Origin: a virus
DNA: 42,519 bases
Reading direction: 5' to 3' (one strand)
Virus record (IMG/VR): IMGVR_UViG_3300020478_000017
Coordinates: 1 to 42,519 of that record
Shown: one piece after another, positions 8,608 to 17,329 of the stretch
Position numbering within the stretch: position 1 is the stretch's first letter
Layout: every line of letters starts with the position of its first letter
Notes under the pieces: generated by a model
Seen by the model: the letters and a program-made list of their open reading frames with translations, nothing else
Database searches by the model: none
What the model was told of the DNA's origin: nothing
Position numbers and translations under genes: made by a program

Positions 8608-8769
8608 ATGGGGTTTTTATTTTTCATAATGGGGTTTAGCGCTGTATGGATTATGTGGCGATTGTACACTGACGTCGCGCACCTACAAATGTGTATAGAC
8701 AGAGTATGCAGAGAAATGGATGAACTTAGGGTGGAGCTAACAGAGGGAGCACAAAATGGCAAAGAGTAA
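8608..8769 (+). CDS. Small membrane protein
   Basis: The start is ATG 8608 (53 residues), with AAAGGATT upstream; an earlier in-frame ATG lies inside the Smr gene. Residues 2-20 form a hydrophobic helix (GFLFFIMGFSAVWIMW), followed by a charged helical tail. That fits a single-span inner-membrane protein with a cytoplasmic coiled tail. It overlaps the recombinase start by 14 bases. The role is unknown; a holin or spanin role is possible but unsupported. Confidence 0.55.
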   Translation: MGFLFFIMGFSAVWIMWRLYTDVAHLQMCIDRVCREMDELRVELTEGAQNGKE

Positions 8770-9877
8770 ATCAAAAGCAGGCAAGATTTCAATCGATGGG
8801 TTGAGGACTTTAATCAACAAAACTTCGGGCGTTAATGTCGCCCACAACCTGAAGGAAGCCAATCCTACAGAAGTAAAAGAATGGATCCCCACTGGTTCTC
8901 GGTGGTTGGATTCTATAGTGTGCCGCGGCCAACTTGCTGGCATCCCAGTCGGCAAGTTCACGGAGATTGCAGGTCTTGAATCAACCGGCAAATCTTTTAT
9001 GGCCGCGCAGTGCGCAGCCAATGCTCAGAAAATGGGCATGACGGTGGTATATATGGATTCAGAGTCAGCGATTGACCCAGGATTCCTAGAACGCACCGGA
9101 TGTAATTTAGATGATCTTATCTACGTCCAGGCACAGTCTGTGGAGCACGTTCTAGAAACAGTGGAGAGTGTCTTAAATAGTGGCGCTGAGAGAACCCTGT
9201 TCATCTGGGATTCGCTGGCTCTGACTCCTACCGTCTCCGATGTGGAGGGGGACTTCAACCCCCAGTCCACCATGGCAATGAAGGCACGCATTCTATCCAA
9301 GGGAATGTCCAAGCTGACAATCCCCATTGCGAATACAAAGTCTGCGTTCCTGGTTCTCAATCAGTTGAAGACCAACATTCCCCAGGGACCGAACGCACGC
9401 ATCGTCGCAATGACGACCCCCTACATCACTCCAGGCGGAAAGGCTATGCACTATGTATACTCTCTGCGCATCTGGCTGACAGGCCGGAAGGCGAAGTCTG
9501 CTTTCATCGAGGATGAGAGTGGTTTCCGCATCGGTTCGGAGGTGAAGGTTAAACTTGAGAAGTCTCGCTTCGGAACACAGGGCCGTAATTGCGCGTTCAA
9601 GATTCTATGGGGCACCGACGAGGTCGGTATTCAGGACCAAGAGAGTTGGCTGGAAGCCATCAAGGGATCCGATAACCTGAAGCAGGCAGGCGCCTGGTTT
9701 GCGCTGGTCCACAAGGACGGAACCGAAGAGAAGTTCCAGACCGCTCATTGGGTTTCCAAACTGGAAGACGAGAAGTTCAAGAACCGAGTGTTCGAGATCA
9801 TGGATGAAGAGATCATTCGTAAATTTGATACCCGCGAGGGAAGCGCCGAAGATTTCTACGACGTAGACAAAGAATAA
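8756..9877 (+). CDS. UvsX/RecA-like recombinase
   Basis: The 373-residue protein has a Walker A loop, GLESTGKS, near residues 72-79 and a Walker B strand, TLFIWDSLA, near 147. A GxxMHYxxSLR segment near 235 and the KNR/KxKLEKSRFG basic region are typical of RecA and UvsX. It would form filaments on single-stranded DNA for strand exchange and recombination-dependent replication, working with the gp32-like protein and helicase. Length matches T4 UvsX (391) and RecA (about 350). The acidic C-terminus (DFYDVDKE) is typical. A strong ribosome site GAGGGAG lies inside the previous gene. Confidence 0.88.
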   Translation: MAKSKSKAGKISIDGLRTLINKTSGVNVAHNLKEANPTEVKEWIPTGSRWLDSIVCRGQLAGIPVGKFTEIAGLESTGKSFMAAQCAANAQKMGMTVVYMDSESAIDPGFLERTGCNLDDLIYVQAQSVEHVLETVESVLNSGAERTLFIWDSLALTPTVSDVEGDFNPQSTMAMKARILSKGMSKLTIPIANTKSAFLVLNQLKTNIPQGPNARIVAMTTPYITPGGKAMHYVYSLRIWLTGRKAKSAFIEDESGFRIGSEVKVKLEKSRFGTQGRNCAFKILWGTDEVGIQDQESWLEAIKGSDNLKQAGAWFALVHKDGTEEKFQTAHWVSKLEDEKFKNRVFEIMDEEIIRKFDTREGSAEDFYDVDKE

Positions 9878-9890
9878 GACTATTTATTAT
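9878..9890 (+). promoter_or_regulatory. Candidate late promoter element ACTATTTA
   Basis: ACTATTTA at 9879-9886 directly follows the recombinase stop and lies 25 bases before ATG 9912. A Shine-Dalgarno, TAGGAGA, lies between. It shares the longer context ACTATTTATWATACG with the copy at 17331. Confidence 0.45.
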
Positions 9891-9911
9891 ACGTCTTAGG
9901 AGACCTGCGCG

Positions 9912-10187
9912 ATGTCTGATATGAAGCTTATAATGGAAAACTGGGAAAAGTTTTCTCAAGAAGATGCTGTTAATGAGGAATTTGTGCCCCACAAATGGGA
10001 GAACGAAGCGACCCGCGCTTTTTACAAGGAACTTGCTGTCGGCCTGAAGCAACTCCGCGGGTCGATGCTTGATTCGGACGCACTCACAGACCATGGCGAG
10101 AATGGGGCCCTGAAGGACGAAGTCGGCAAAGTTTACTCAACACTTAAAGGCCTAATGAATGCCGCGGCCCAGTTAGCTAAGTATTAG
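9912..10187 (+). CDS. Small virion-leader protein (capsid-targeting-like N-terminus)
   Basis: The 91-residue protein starts MSDMKLIMENWEKFSQ. That leader is also found at 16854 and, changed, at 17358, and resembles the capsid-targeting sequence of T4 internal proteins (MKTYQEFIAEA). The rest is helical (ELAVGLKQLRGSMLD and GKVYSTLKGLMNAAAQLAKY). I infer a packaged internal or head protein, processed by the prohead protease. No enzyme motif is seen. The gene has the candidate late element and a TAGGAG ribosome site. Confidence 0.55.
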   Translation: MSDMKLIMENWEKFSQEDAVNEEFVPHKWENEATRAFYKELAVGLKQLRGSMLDSDALTDHGENGALKDEVGKVYSTLKGLMNAAAQLAKY

Positions 10188-10208
10188 ATAAAGAATAGAA
10201 AACAACCC

Positions 10209-10237
10209 TTGACACCGAAGCTCCTGTGAGGTATACT
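10209..10237 (+). promoter_or_regulatory. Host-type sigma-70 promoter
   Basis: TTGACA at 10209-10214, a 17-base spacer and TATACT at 10232-10237 give a near-consensus promoter reading into the gene at 10268. The expected start is about 10244, giving a leader of about 24 bases with a TTAGGGG ribosome site. Confidence 0.75.
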
Positions 10238-10249
10238 CATAGGAGCTTC
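10217..10249. promoter_or_regulatory. 14-bp inverted repeat overlapping promoter (possible operator)
   Basis: GAAGCTCCTGTGAG (10217-10230) and CTCATAGGAGCTTC (10236-10249) are inverted copies with one mismatch around GTATA. The repeat covers the spacer, the -10 box and the start site. Because transcription would begin inside the right arm, this looks like a DNA operator rather than an RNA hairpin of this transcript. Confidence 0.5.
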
Positions 10250-10267
10250 ATACGTTAGGGGATACAC

Positions 10268-10732
10268 ATGAACATATTCGTTTTACACGAACAACCCGAC
10301 GTTGCTGCGCAGATGCTCTGCGACAAGCACGTTGTTAAAATGATTTTAGAAAGCGCTCAGATGCTGTGCACCGTAGCGCACAACCACGGGTACGATGCAC
10401 CGTATCGACGCACCCATCCTAAGCATCCTTGCACTCTCTGGGCAGGTAAGTCTCAAGAGAACTGGGACTGGTTGATCAGTCATGCCCTGGCCATGAGTGC
10501 CGAGTATACTAGGCGCTATGGCAAGACGCACAAGAGCCAAACCATCATTGAGTGGTGCTCGCGTCTTTCATTAGAGTTTCCAGAGTCAGGCTTGCTACCG
10601 TTTGCGCAGGCGATGCCACCACAATACAAAAACGATTGTGCTGTGACTGCCTATCGTGCCTATTACCATGGCGAGAAGGCAAAATTTGCTACATGGAAGT
10701 CGGAGGTGCCACAATGGTGGACAGCAGCATGA
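10268..10732 (+). CDS. Conserved phage protein with CDKHVVKMI motif
   Basis: This 154-residue protein belongs to a family I recall from many large phages. Motifs are MNIFVLHEQPDVAAQ, LCDKHVVKMILESAQML, HPCTLWAGKSQENWDWL, EYTRRYGKTHKS, FAQAMPPQYK and a final FATWKSEVPQWW. The conserved Cys, His, Lys and Trp residues suggest an enzyme, but I know no verified function and give none. It starts 31 bases after the -10 box of its own promoter and overlaps the exonuclease gene by 19 bases. Confidence 0.7.
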   Translation: MNIFVLHEQPDVAAQMLCDKHVVKMILESAQMLCTVAHNHGYDAPYRRTHPKHPCTLWAGKSQENWDWLISHALAMSAEYTRRYGKTHKSQTIIEWCSRLSLEFPESGLLPFAQAMPPQYKNDCAVTAYRAYYHGEKAKFATWKSEVPQWWTAA

Positions 10733-11694
10733 AAAGAGTAATGATCGTTGACGCCCTCAACGCCTATTTCAGGGCGTTTATCGTCAACCCAAGCCTGTCT
10801 ACTCACGGACAGCCCATCGGTGGTTTAAAAGGCTTCCTGGGCATCTTGCAAAAGCTTTGTCGTGACATTAAGCCAGACACTGTGATGATTGTCTGGGACG
10901 GTCCTGGTGGGAGTCGCAAGAGGCGAGAGCAGAACAAGAACTATAAAGAAGGTCGCAAGCCTATTCGCGTCAATCGACAGACCGACTTGACCCAGGAACA
11001 ACAACAAGCCAACATGGCGTGGCAGCAATTGCGTCTGATGGAATACTTGAATGAGTTGCCAGTGATTCAACTCCGTTTTGACGAGGTGGAAGCCGACGAC
11101 GTCATCGCTTACGCCACCCAACTGGATCATTTCAGGGGCTGGGAGAAGGTCATCGTCTCTAGCGACAAGGATTTCATCCAACTATGCGATAATGAAACGG
11201 TTTTGTTTCGACCCATTCAAAAGAAAGTGCACACCAAGTTGAATATAGTGGAGGATTTTGATATCCATCCCCGAAACTTCGCCATGGCACGCGCCATCGC
11301 AGGAGACCCCTCAGACAACCTTAAGGGCGTCCCACGAGCTGGCTTAAAAAGTATTTCAAAAAACTTAAAATTTCTTAGAGAAGATAAGGATGTGACTTTG
11401 CAGGAGATTTTTGATTTCTGTTTGCAAACGGAGTCCAAAGCTAAGTTTTTCACGAACGTTTTGGACCACAGAGATGTAATTATAGAGAACTACAAACTGA
11501 TGCAGCTTTATGCTCCTGCGCTATCTTTGCAGTGTCGCGATAAAGTGCACTATGCCTTGGAAAATTTTGAATATGACTATAATAAAACCGAGGTTATTCG
11601 GATGATGAATCAGGATGGTTTTGGAGTGTTTAACTGGGACGATCTGCATGCCACAATGAATCGGATTGTGCTTGACAAAGCGTTGCAACAATAG
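10714..11694 (+). CDS. 5'-3' exonuclease (T4 RNase H / FEN family)
   Basis: The 326-residue protein carries the FEN-type metal-binding set: MIVDALNAYFRAF at the N-terminus, VMIVWDGPGG near 50, EVEADDVIAY near 128, VSSDKDFIQL near 150 and GDPSDNLKGVPRAG near 190, the last in the helix-hairpin region. It would remove RNA primers and flaps on the lagging strand. ATG 10714 is chosen because GGAGG lies 7 bases upstream. ATG 10729 is too far from it, and the in-frame GTG at 10552 is deep in the previous gene. Confidence 0.85.
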   Translation: MVDSSMKRVMIVDALNAYFRAFIVNPSLSTHGQPIGGLKGFLGILQKLCRDIKPDTVMIVWDGPGGSRKRREQNKNYKEGRKPIRVNRQTDLTQEQQQANMAWQQLRLMEYLNELPVIQLRFDEVEADDVIAYATQLDHFRGWEKVIVSSDKDFIQLCDNETVLFRPIQKKVHTKLNIVEDFDIHPRNFAMARAIAGDPSDNLKGVPRAGLKSISKNLKFLREDKDVTLQEIFDFCLQTESKAKFFTNVLDHRDVIIENYKLMQLYAPALSLQCRDKVHYALENFEYDYNKTEVIRMMNQDGFGVFNWDDLHATMNRIVLDKALQQ

Positions 11695-11700
11695 TATTAT
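11672..11700 (+). promoter_or_regulatory. Promoter inside exonuclease 3' end
   Basis: TTGACA at 11672-11677, a 17-base spacer and TATTAT at 11695-11700. It would start transcripts near 11707 and feed the helicase gene at 11720. This also argues against the upstream ATG 11702 as the helicase start. Confidence 0.55.
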
Positions 11701-11719
11701 AATGACAATAAGGGAAACT

Positions 11720-13087
11720 ATGAAATTAAACGGAGAGCCTGTCAACTTTTCCAAGTATGGAAAATCATTTCAGGAAAAGTTGTGCATGGTGATCTTGGAT
11801 GATCGCCCGTTCGCAGATCAGATTGAGGAAGTCCTTGATGTAAACTTTCTAGAGCTTAATTACTTAAAGCTTTTTTTAAATAAGATTTTTGATTATCGTA
11901 AAAAGTATGGAGTTCATCCCTCTCGCGATATCATGAAAACGATATTGAGATCTGAGCTGGATAACGAAAATGAATTGACAGTTAAGCAGGTACGTGAGTT
12001 TTATGTTCGGAGTCAAATCAGTGCTCTGACAGATGTTGAATATATCAAAGATACGTCTCTTGATTTTTGCAAAAAGCAGAATCTAAAATCGGCCATGGTG
12101 AAATCCATTGGCCTATTGCAGTCGTCATCGTTCGATGAAATATCTCAAGTGATCAATGATTCCCTTAAGCTGGGAATGGACAACGAAGAGGGGTACGATT
12201 GGAAGCGGGATTTTGAAGAGCGCTTTAAGCCTCGCTTTCGCAACCCTATGACTACGGGCTGGGACCTTATTGATGACATATGCAAGGGAGGCCTAGGCCA
12301 AAAAGAGTTGGGAGTAGTCATAGCCCCCACTGGTGCCGGGAAGTCTATGGCTCTCGTCCATTTGGGAACTCAGGCCTTGCGCGCCGGAAAGACTGTGGTT
12401 CACTATACTTTGGAATTGCAAGACACCGTGGTAGCCTCTCGGTATGATTCCTGTCTCACGAAGATTCCGTTGCAAAGTCTCATATCTTTTAAAGAAAAGA
12501 TTTATGAGGAAGTTTTAGAAGTTGAAGGCAAGCTGATCGTCAAGGAGTATCCCACCAAGACCGCCAGTACCCAAACTATACGGAATCACTTGGAAAAGCT
12601 TCGCATGCGCGATATTAATGTGGACATGATCATCATTGATTATGGAGATTTATTGCGCCCTGTTCGTTATCTTAAAGAGAAGAGAAACGAACTGGAGTCT
12701 ATTTATGAAGAGCTGCGCGGCATCGCAGCAGAATACGAGGCGCCCGTGTGGACAGCATCTCAGACGAACCGGTCTGGACTAAACGCAGAAGTCATTACGA
12801 TGGAATCTATTTCGGAAGCGTTTAACAAGTGCTTTGTGGCCGACTTTATTTTCAGTATTTCCAGAACAATCGAGGACAAGACTGCTAATGGTGGGCGACT
12901 TTTTGTGGCCAAGAACCGCAACGGCCCCGACGGACTCGTCTTCCCCTTGTTCATGGACACCTCGAATGTTTGCATTAAGGTATTAGAGCCTTCTGAGGAA
13001 GATGAAATTGTCGAGGTCAGCGCCAAGAAGCAAAAAGAAAATTTGGTTGAGAAATATAAAAAGTTTAAGAAAAACAATGGAGGCTAG
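11720..13087 (+). CDS. Replicative DnaB/gp41-like helicase
   Basis: The 455-residue protein has an N-terminal helical domain (about 1-170) and a RecA-type motor. Walker A is APTGAGKS near 203. Walker B is DMIIIDYGDLL near 303, then WTASQTNRSG near 350 and an RTIEDKTANGGRLFVAKNRNG arginine-finger region. It would be the hexameric 5'-3' helicase of the fork. ATG 11720 is preferred because AAGGGAAAC precedes it; ATG 11702 lacks a ribosome site. The C-terminus is Lys-rich. No primase domain is fused, so priming must come from elsewhere. Confidence 0.85.
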   Translation: MKLNGEPVNFSKYGKSFQEKLCMVILDDRPFADQIEEVLDVNFLELNYLKLFLNKIFDYRKKYGVHPSRDIMKTILRSELDNENELTVKQVREFYVRSQISALTDVEYIKDTSLDFCKKQNLKSAMVKSIGLLQSSSFDEISQVINDSLKLGMDNEEGYDWKRDFEERFKPRFRNPMTTGWDLIDDICKGGLGQKELGVVIAPTGAGKSMALVHLGTQALRAGKTVVHYTLELQDTVVASRYDSCLTKIPLQSLISFKEKIYEEVLEVEGKLIVKEYPTKTASTQTIRNHLEKLRMRDINVDMIIIDYGDLLRPVRYLKEKRNELESIYEELRGIAAEYEAPVWTASQTNRSGLNAEVITMESISEAFNKCFVADFIFSISRTIEDKTANGGRLFVAKNRNGPDGLVFPLFMDTSNVCIKVLEPSEEDEIVEVSAKKQKENLVEKYKKFKKNNGG

Positions 13088-13089
13088 TG

Positions 13090-15516
13090 ATGTTTGAAGA
13101 AAGTGAAGTCCGTGAGGCAACTCTGGAATATTTTGGTGGTGACGAATTAGCAACAAACGTTTTTATGACCAAGTACTGTTTGCGCGACAGGAAGGGTAAC
13201 TTTGTCGAAAAGACGCCCGACGATATGCATAAGCGCTTGGCGAAAGAGTTCGCGAGAATGGAAGACAAGTTTCTTACGCGCAAGTCCAATCACTTGACAG
13301 AGGAGGATATTTATTCCTTCCTTAAGAATTTCAAATACGTTGTGCCCCAGGGCTCACCAATGATGGGAATAGGAAATGATTATCTTAATGTATCTTTATC
13401 TAACTGTGTGGTTGTCGACAATCCACAAGATAGTGTTTCGTCCATTATGGACGCTGGCAAAGACCTTGCTAACTTGTTTAAACGTCGTTGTGGCGTGGGC
13501 CTTGATATTTCTGATCTGCGTCCCGAGGGTGCTCCCGTTAACAACTCTGCTCGGACTACTACTGGGGCTTGGAGTTTTGCTGATTTCTATTCCTATGTAT
13601 GCAGGATGATTGGACAGAATGGCAGACGCGGTGCGCTGATGATCTCCATGGATATCCGTCACCCTGACATTGCTGAGTTCGTCAAGATGAAGCACGACCT
13701 CACCAAGGTTACGGGAGCCAATGTTTCCGTGAAGATTACGGATGAGTTTATGGAGGCCGTTGAAAAGGGAGAAGCTTTCACGCTGCAGTTCCCAGTAGAG
13801 GCAGAAACCCCTGCATATACATCTGAGATAAATGCGACGGAGCTATGGAACTCTATCATTGAGTCAGCCACCAAGACCGCAGAGCCTGGGCTTTTAATGT
13901 GGGACAATATTACTAAGAATTTGCCAGCCCATGCGTATCCAGAGTTTGAAACCAAGACAACGAATCCTTGCGGAGAAATCCCACTCTCTGCCTATGACTC
14001 ATGCAGACTAATATCGCTCAATTTAAAAAGCCTCGTTAAAAATTCTTTTGAAAAAAATGCAGACTTTGACTTTAATAAGTTGCGTGAGGTAGCAGCGGTG
14101 GGAATGCGTCTGTCCGACGACTTGGTGGAACTGGAGCTAGAGAAGCTTGAAAACATTCGGAGTGTGGCCGATTCCGATGATGAAAAGGCGCTATGGACAA
14201 AGCTATATAATGCGGCCGCAAATGGTCGCCGCACTGGTTTGGGAACTCACGGATTGGCCGACGCGCTAGCGTGCCTCAATCTGGCGTATGATAGCGACGA
14301 AGCCCTTGTAATCACAGAGAAAATCTATCGGACTTTACGGGACGCTGCCTACGAGGAGAGCGTCTATCTTGCTCAAGAACGTGGCCCATTTCCGGCCTTT
14401 GCCTGGAGCATCGAAGAAAACAACGAGTTTATCCAACGGTTGCCTGAGAAACTGAAGGAATTGATCGCCCAGCATGGACGCCGCAACATTTCAATTCTGA
14501 CAAACGCGCCGACCGGATCTGTTTCTATTATGTCACAGACTTCCTCGGGCCTTGAGCCGGTATTTCGTAACTCCTACACTCGTCGCCGCAAGCTATCTCA
14601 CGACGAGCAGCAGCTAGAGGCTGATTTTGTGGACGATCTCGGAGATCGTTGGGTAGAGTACGAAGTCTTTCACCATAACGTCCAGCAGTGGCATGAGTGG
14701 CATCCCTTTAAGGATCCAGGAGCCCTACCGGCTTTCTTTGTAGAGGCTGATAGCATCGATTGGACAAAGCGCGTCGCTCTCCAGTCGGTAATCCAACAGT
14801 CCATTGACCACAGCATTAGCTCTACCATCAACCTGCCGAAGGGTACTGATCCCGCGCTGGTGGGCGAGCTTTACATGCAAGGCTGGAAGATGGGCCTTAA
14901 GGGCATTACCGTTTACGTGGATGGTTCGCGTACAGGGGTGCTGGTGGATAAGTGGGACACATCTGGAGACTTCCCACAACACAAGGCTCCCAAGCGGCCC
15001 ATCGAACTCGCTTGCAACATTCATCACACCACCATTCAAGGCGAGAGGTGGGTCATTATGGTTGGCCTTATGGACGGCAAGCCATATGAAGTTATGGGGG
15101 GTCTATCAAATTTGATTGAGATTCCCCGCGCCAAGGCTGAGGGTATTTTAGTGAAGCATCCACGCAAATCTATGAATTCAATTTATGACTTGCAAGTGGG
15201 AACCAACGGTGATACAATCATTATAAAGGACTTGGTTAAAGCTTTTGATAACCCCAATCACAGCGCCTTTACTCGGATGATCTCGTTGGGGTTGCGTCAT
15301 GGAGCAAATATACAATATGTTGTGGAACAACTTCAAAAAGATCGTGACTCGGACATGTTTAGTTTCGCCAAGTGCGTGGCAAGAGTGTTGAAAAATTATA
15401 TTCCAGATGGCCAACAGGCTACGGAGAAAACCTGTACTGAGTGTGGGGTCGAAGGCCTCGTTTATGTTGAAGGGTGTGTAACTTGCACTGTGTGCGGCTT
15501 CGCCAAGTGCGGATAG
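13090..15516 (+). CDS. nrdJ: Adenosylcobalamin-dependent (class II) ribonucleotide reductase
   Basis: The 808-residue protein reduces ribonucleotides to deoxyribonucleotides. Visible features are the first redox Cys in SLSNCVVVDNP (near 100), the RCGVGLDISDLRP phosphate loop, the radical-site motif NPCGEIPLS near 296 with partner Cys in SCRLISLN, the APTGSVSIM loop near 475, and a C-terminal zinc-ribbon-like tail with C-x2-C pairs (CTEC and CTVC). The barrel layout and Cys tail match vitamin B12-dependent NrdJ rather than NrdA, and no NrdB gene is in the window. It starts at ATG 13090 with GGAGG 6 bases upstream. It would depend on host cobalamin. Confidence 0.85.
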   Translation: MFEESEVREATLEYFGGDELATNVFMTKYCLRDRKGNFVEKTPDDMHKRLAKEFARMEDKFLTRKSNHLTEEDIYSFLKNFKYVVPQGSPMMGIGNDYLNVSLSNCVVVDNPQDSVSSIMDAGKDLANLFKRRCGVGLDISDLRPEGAPVNNSARTTTGAWSFADFYSYVCRMIGQNGRRGALMISMDIRHPDIAEFVKMKHDLTKVTGANVSVKITDEFMEAVEKGEAFTLQFPVEAETPAYTSEINATELWNSIIESATKTAEPGLLMWDNITKNLPAHAYPEFETKTTNPCGEIPLSAYDSCRLISLNLKSLVKNSFEKNADFDFNKLREVAAVGMRLSDDLVELELEKLENIRSVADSDDEKALWTKLYNAAANGRRTGLGTHGLADALACLNLAYDSDEALVITEKIYRTLRDAAYEESVYLAQERGPFPAFAWSIEENNEFIQRLPEKLKELIAQHGRRNISILTNAPTGSVSIMSQTSSGLEPVFRNSYTRRRKLSHDEQQLEADFVDDLGDRWVEYEVFHHNVQQWHEWHPFKDPGALPAFFVEADSIDWTKRVALQSVIQQSIDHSISSTINLPKGTDPALVGELYMQGWKMGLKGITVYVDGSRTGVLVDKWDTSGDFPQHKAPKRPIELACNIHHTTIQGERWVIMVGLMDGKPYEVMGGLSNLIEIPRAKAEGILVKHPRKSMNSIYDLQVGTNGDTIIIKDLVKAFDNPNHSAFTRMISLGLRHGANIQYVVEQLQKDRDSDMFSFAKCVARVLKNYIPDGQQATEKTCTECGVEGLVYVEGCVTCTVCGFAKCG

Positions 15517-15527
15517 AAAGGAAAAAA

Positions 15528-16559
15528 ATGAAAACTAGTTTAGTGGTCCCTTTGGGGGCTTTAATTGCAGTAACCGGGTGTGGTTACCGGGTTACAACGT
15601 ATGGGGGGCCAGCTCCCGCCGAAGAAGAGGAAGAGGTTGAGGTCACCGAAGAAACGCCGTCAGACGACGACGACTCCAGTGCACCCGTAGAGGAGGAAGA
15701 ACCCCCCGAACAGCCTGAGGAGGAGCCCGAAGAGCCAGAGGAACCGGAAGAGCCAGTAGGGCTCACAGACTTCGGCCAACGAGGCCCTCATGTTGTGAGT
15801 GAAGAGGAAGCTACAGCTAGCGTAAGTGACTGCGCTAATATGGAGTATACCGCCTATGTGCCAGAGGGGGTTACCGACCCTCCCGTTGTGGTCTTGGGTC
15901 ATGGCTTTGCCCGTGGTGCTGGAGTCATGGCAGGATGGGCTGACCATCTAGCTTCGTGGGGTGTGGAAGTGCTTCTTCCGACCCTATGTCATTACAATAT
16001 TTTATGGGGCGTAGACCACGAAATGAATGGCCAGAACATGGTTGAACTCGGAGAATCACGTGGTGCCACTGAAGTGGTGTATGCAGGCCACTCGGCAGGA
16101 GGCCTGGCAGCTATCATTGCTGCTTCGCAAGATGCCGACTCTCCTGGCGTACTTGGTCTGGATACTACGGATACTGAGGACGCCCCCGGAGTTGCTGATT
16201 TCATCGGCCAGCAGTATGCTTCTGACGTTACTACGGGCTTCTTCCTTATGGGAGAGCCTTCGGGATGCAATGCGGAGAACAATGGCCTCGCTCTCTTTCA
16301 GATGATGGGAGACTCTCAGATTGTTAAAGTTACGAGTGCCGACCATTGTGATTTTGAAAGTCCCACGGATGTACTGTGTGAAGCTAATTGCTTGAATCCC
16401 AACGTGACGTTTACCGACCCCGAAATCCGATCAACCATTCTGACATTGGGAACAGCGGCCATTATATCGCTGGCTGACGTATCGCCCGATGGTGCTCTTC
16501 TGTGGACACCGGAGGGGCTAGAGGAGTGGACAAACACAGGACTAATACAGGAGTTATGA
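15528..16559 (+). CDS. Alpha/beta-hydrolase lipoprotein
   Basis: The 343-residue protein starts at ATG 15528 after AAAGGAAA. A lipoprotein signal ends in the lipobox VTGC (Cys near 19, next residue Gly). Residues about 30-80 form a Glu/Pro/Asp linker with SDDDDSS and EEPEEPEEP repeats. The rest is an alpha/beta hydrolase with VVVLGHGFARGAG as oxyanion loop, nucleophile GHSAGG near 189 and a likely catalytic His in SADHCDF near 273; the Asp is not assigned. The fold resembles chlorophyllase- or lipase-type esterases. It is probably anchored on the host outer membrane and acts on an ester outside the cytoplasm. Substrate is unknown. Such a gene is unusual between NrdJ and GroES. Confidence 0.8.
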   Translation: MKTSLVVPLGALIAVTGCGYRVTTYGGPAPAEEEEEVEVTEETPSDDDDSSAPVEEEEPPEQPEEEPEEPEEPEEPVGLTDFGQRGPHVVSEEEATASVSDCANMEYTAYVPEGVTDPPVVVLGHGFARGAGVMAGWADHLASWGVEVLLPTLCHYNILWGVDHEMNGQNMVELGESRGATEVVYAGHSAGGLAAIIAASQDADSPGVLGLDTTDTEDAPGVADFIGQQYASDVTTGFFLMGEPSGCNAENNGLALFQMMGDSQIVKVTSADHCDFESPTDVLCEANCLNPNVTFTDPEIRSTILTLGTAAIISLADVSPDGALLWTPEGLEEWTNTGLIQEL

Positions 16560-16560
16560 A

Positions 16561-16839
16561 ATGAATTTATCACCAGTTAATAATTACCTCGTCGTTAAGA
16601 CGGTCGAGGACACAGACACTGAAGAGAGTGGCATCTTGCTACCCCAGGACTACCGCTCTGTCGAGAGTCCATTCGCAGTGGTTGAGGTAATCAATTGCTC
16701 GGGAGAATCGGGGACCCTTTGGGGCACCGGATTGCAACTTGTTGTGGAAGCACACATGCTCCGCGATATTGAGCACAACGGCGAGACCTTCACGGTCATC
16801 AAGGAAAACCACGTAATCGGTATTTTGTCGGATAGTTAG
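16561..16839 (+). CDS. GroES-like co-chaperonin
   Basis: The 92-residue protein matches the GroES fold pattern: an opening LSPVNNYLVVKTVE, an ESGILLPQDYR mobile-loop region, then VVEVI, LQLVVEAHMLRDIEHNGETFTVIKENHVIGIL as the barrel strands. It would cap a GroEL ring, as T4 gp31 does for host GroEL. Here the phage also encodes GroEL at 29116. The canonical mobile loop and GDKV turn are altered, so identity rests on overall pattern and length. It starts one base after the lipoprotein stop, so the two are co-transcribed. Confidence 0.7.
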   Translation: MNLSPVNNYLVVKTVEDTDTEESGILLPQDYRSVESPFAVVEVINCSGESGTLWGTGLQLVVEAHMLRDIEHNGETFTVIKENHVIGILSDS

Positions 16840-16850
16840 ACTATTTATAA
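16839..16850 (+). promoter_or_regulatory. Candidate late promoter element ACTATTTA
   Basis: ACTATTTA at 16840-16847 overlaps the groES-like stop region and ends 6 bases before ATG 16854. No Shine-Dalgarno lies between, so a transcript starting here would be leaderless. Confidence 0.45.
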
Positions 16851-16853
16851 GTG

Positions 16854-17306
16854 ATGAAACTTATAATGGAAGACTGGCGTCGCTTTAGTAAAGAGCAAGA
16901 GCTGCTCACTGAAGAAGAGATGTCTCGCCGATCGGCCATGAGACGACTGGGAGGTGCGGCCGCTGGTGCGGCCGCCATCGCTACCGGGGGGACCGCGGCC
17001 CTTGCGAGCGACGACGACCTGCAAGCAATGGTTAAAAGGAAGGCTCGGGGTTTCTTGCAAGAAGCTGAGCAAACATTGGCCCAGTATTTAAAGGACAATG
17101 CAGCAGATTTTGCTGATCGAGTAGTGCCTGATATTCCTTTCGATGCTAATATTATTGAGTCGCTGATGAAGAAAACAATTGCGACGGCTATCCGTGCGAA
17201 TGCTGACGAAATTGCAGAGTGCACGATGAACTTTGTTACACCAGACTTTGTAGCATCACTACAAGGGCTAGACGACGAAGAGCTTCAGCGTTACGCAGAA
17301 GAATAA
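16854..17306 (+). CDS. Virion-leader protein with internal Tat-like segment
   Basis: The 150-residue protein begins MKLIMEDWRRFSKEQELLTEEE, a capsid-targeting-like leader with an acidic LTE site. It continues with MSRRSAMRRLGG, an Ala/Gly hydrophobic run and TAALASDD, closely resembling a twin-arginine signal peptide with an AxA site. The remaining 95 residues are helical with no enzyme motif. I infer a packaged protein whose leader is removed in the head, exposing a Tat-like or membrane-active segment. ATG 16854 follows GTG 16851; ATG 16920 would give the Tat part alone and cannot be excluded. The gene has a late element but no ribosome site. Confidence 0.55.
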   Translation: MKLIMEDWRRFSKEQELLTEEEMSRRSAMRRLGGAAAGAAAIATGGTAALASDDDLQAMVKRKARGFLQEAEQTLAQYLKDNAADFADRVVPDIPFDANIIESLMKKTIATAIRANADEIAECTMNFVTPDFVASLQGLDDEELQRYAEE

Positions 17307-17329
17307 ATGGGATAGGTAGACTATGGTTA

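Noticed and set aside
10268-10732. Pyrimidine-dimer glycosylase annotation for the CDKHVVKMI protein
   Set aside because: The sequence does not resemble T4 endonuclease V. No function was assigned.
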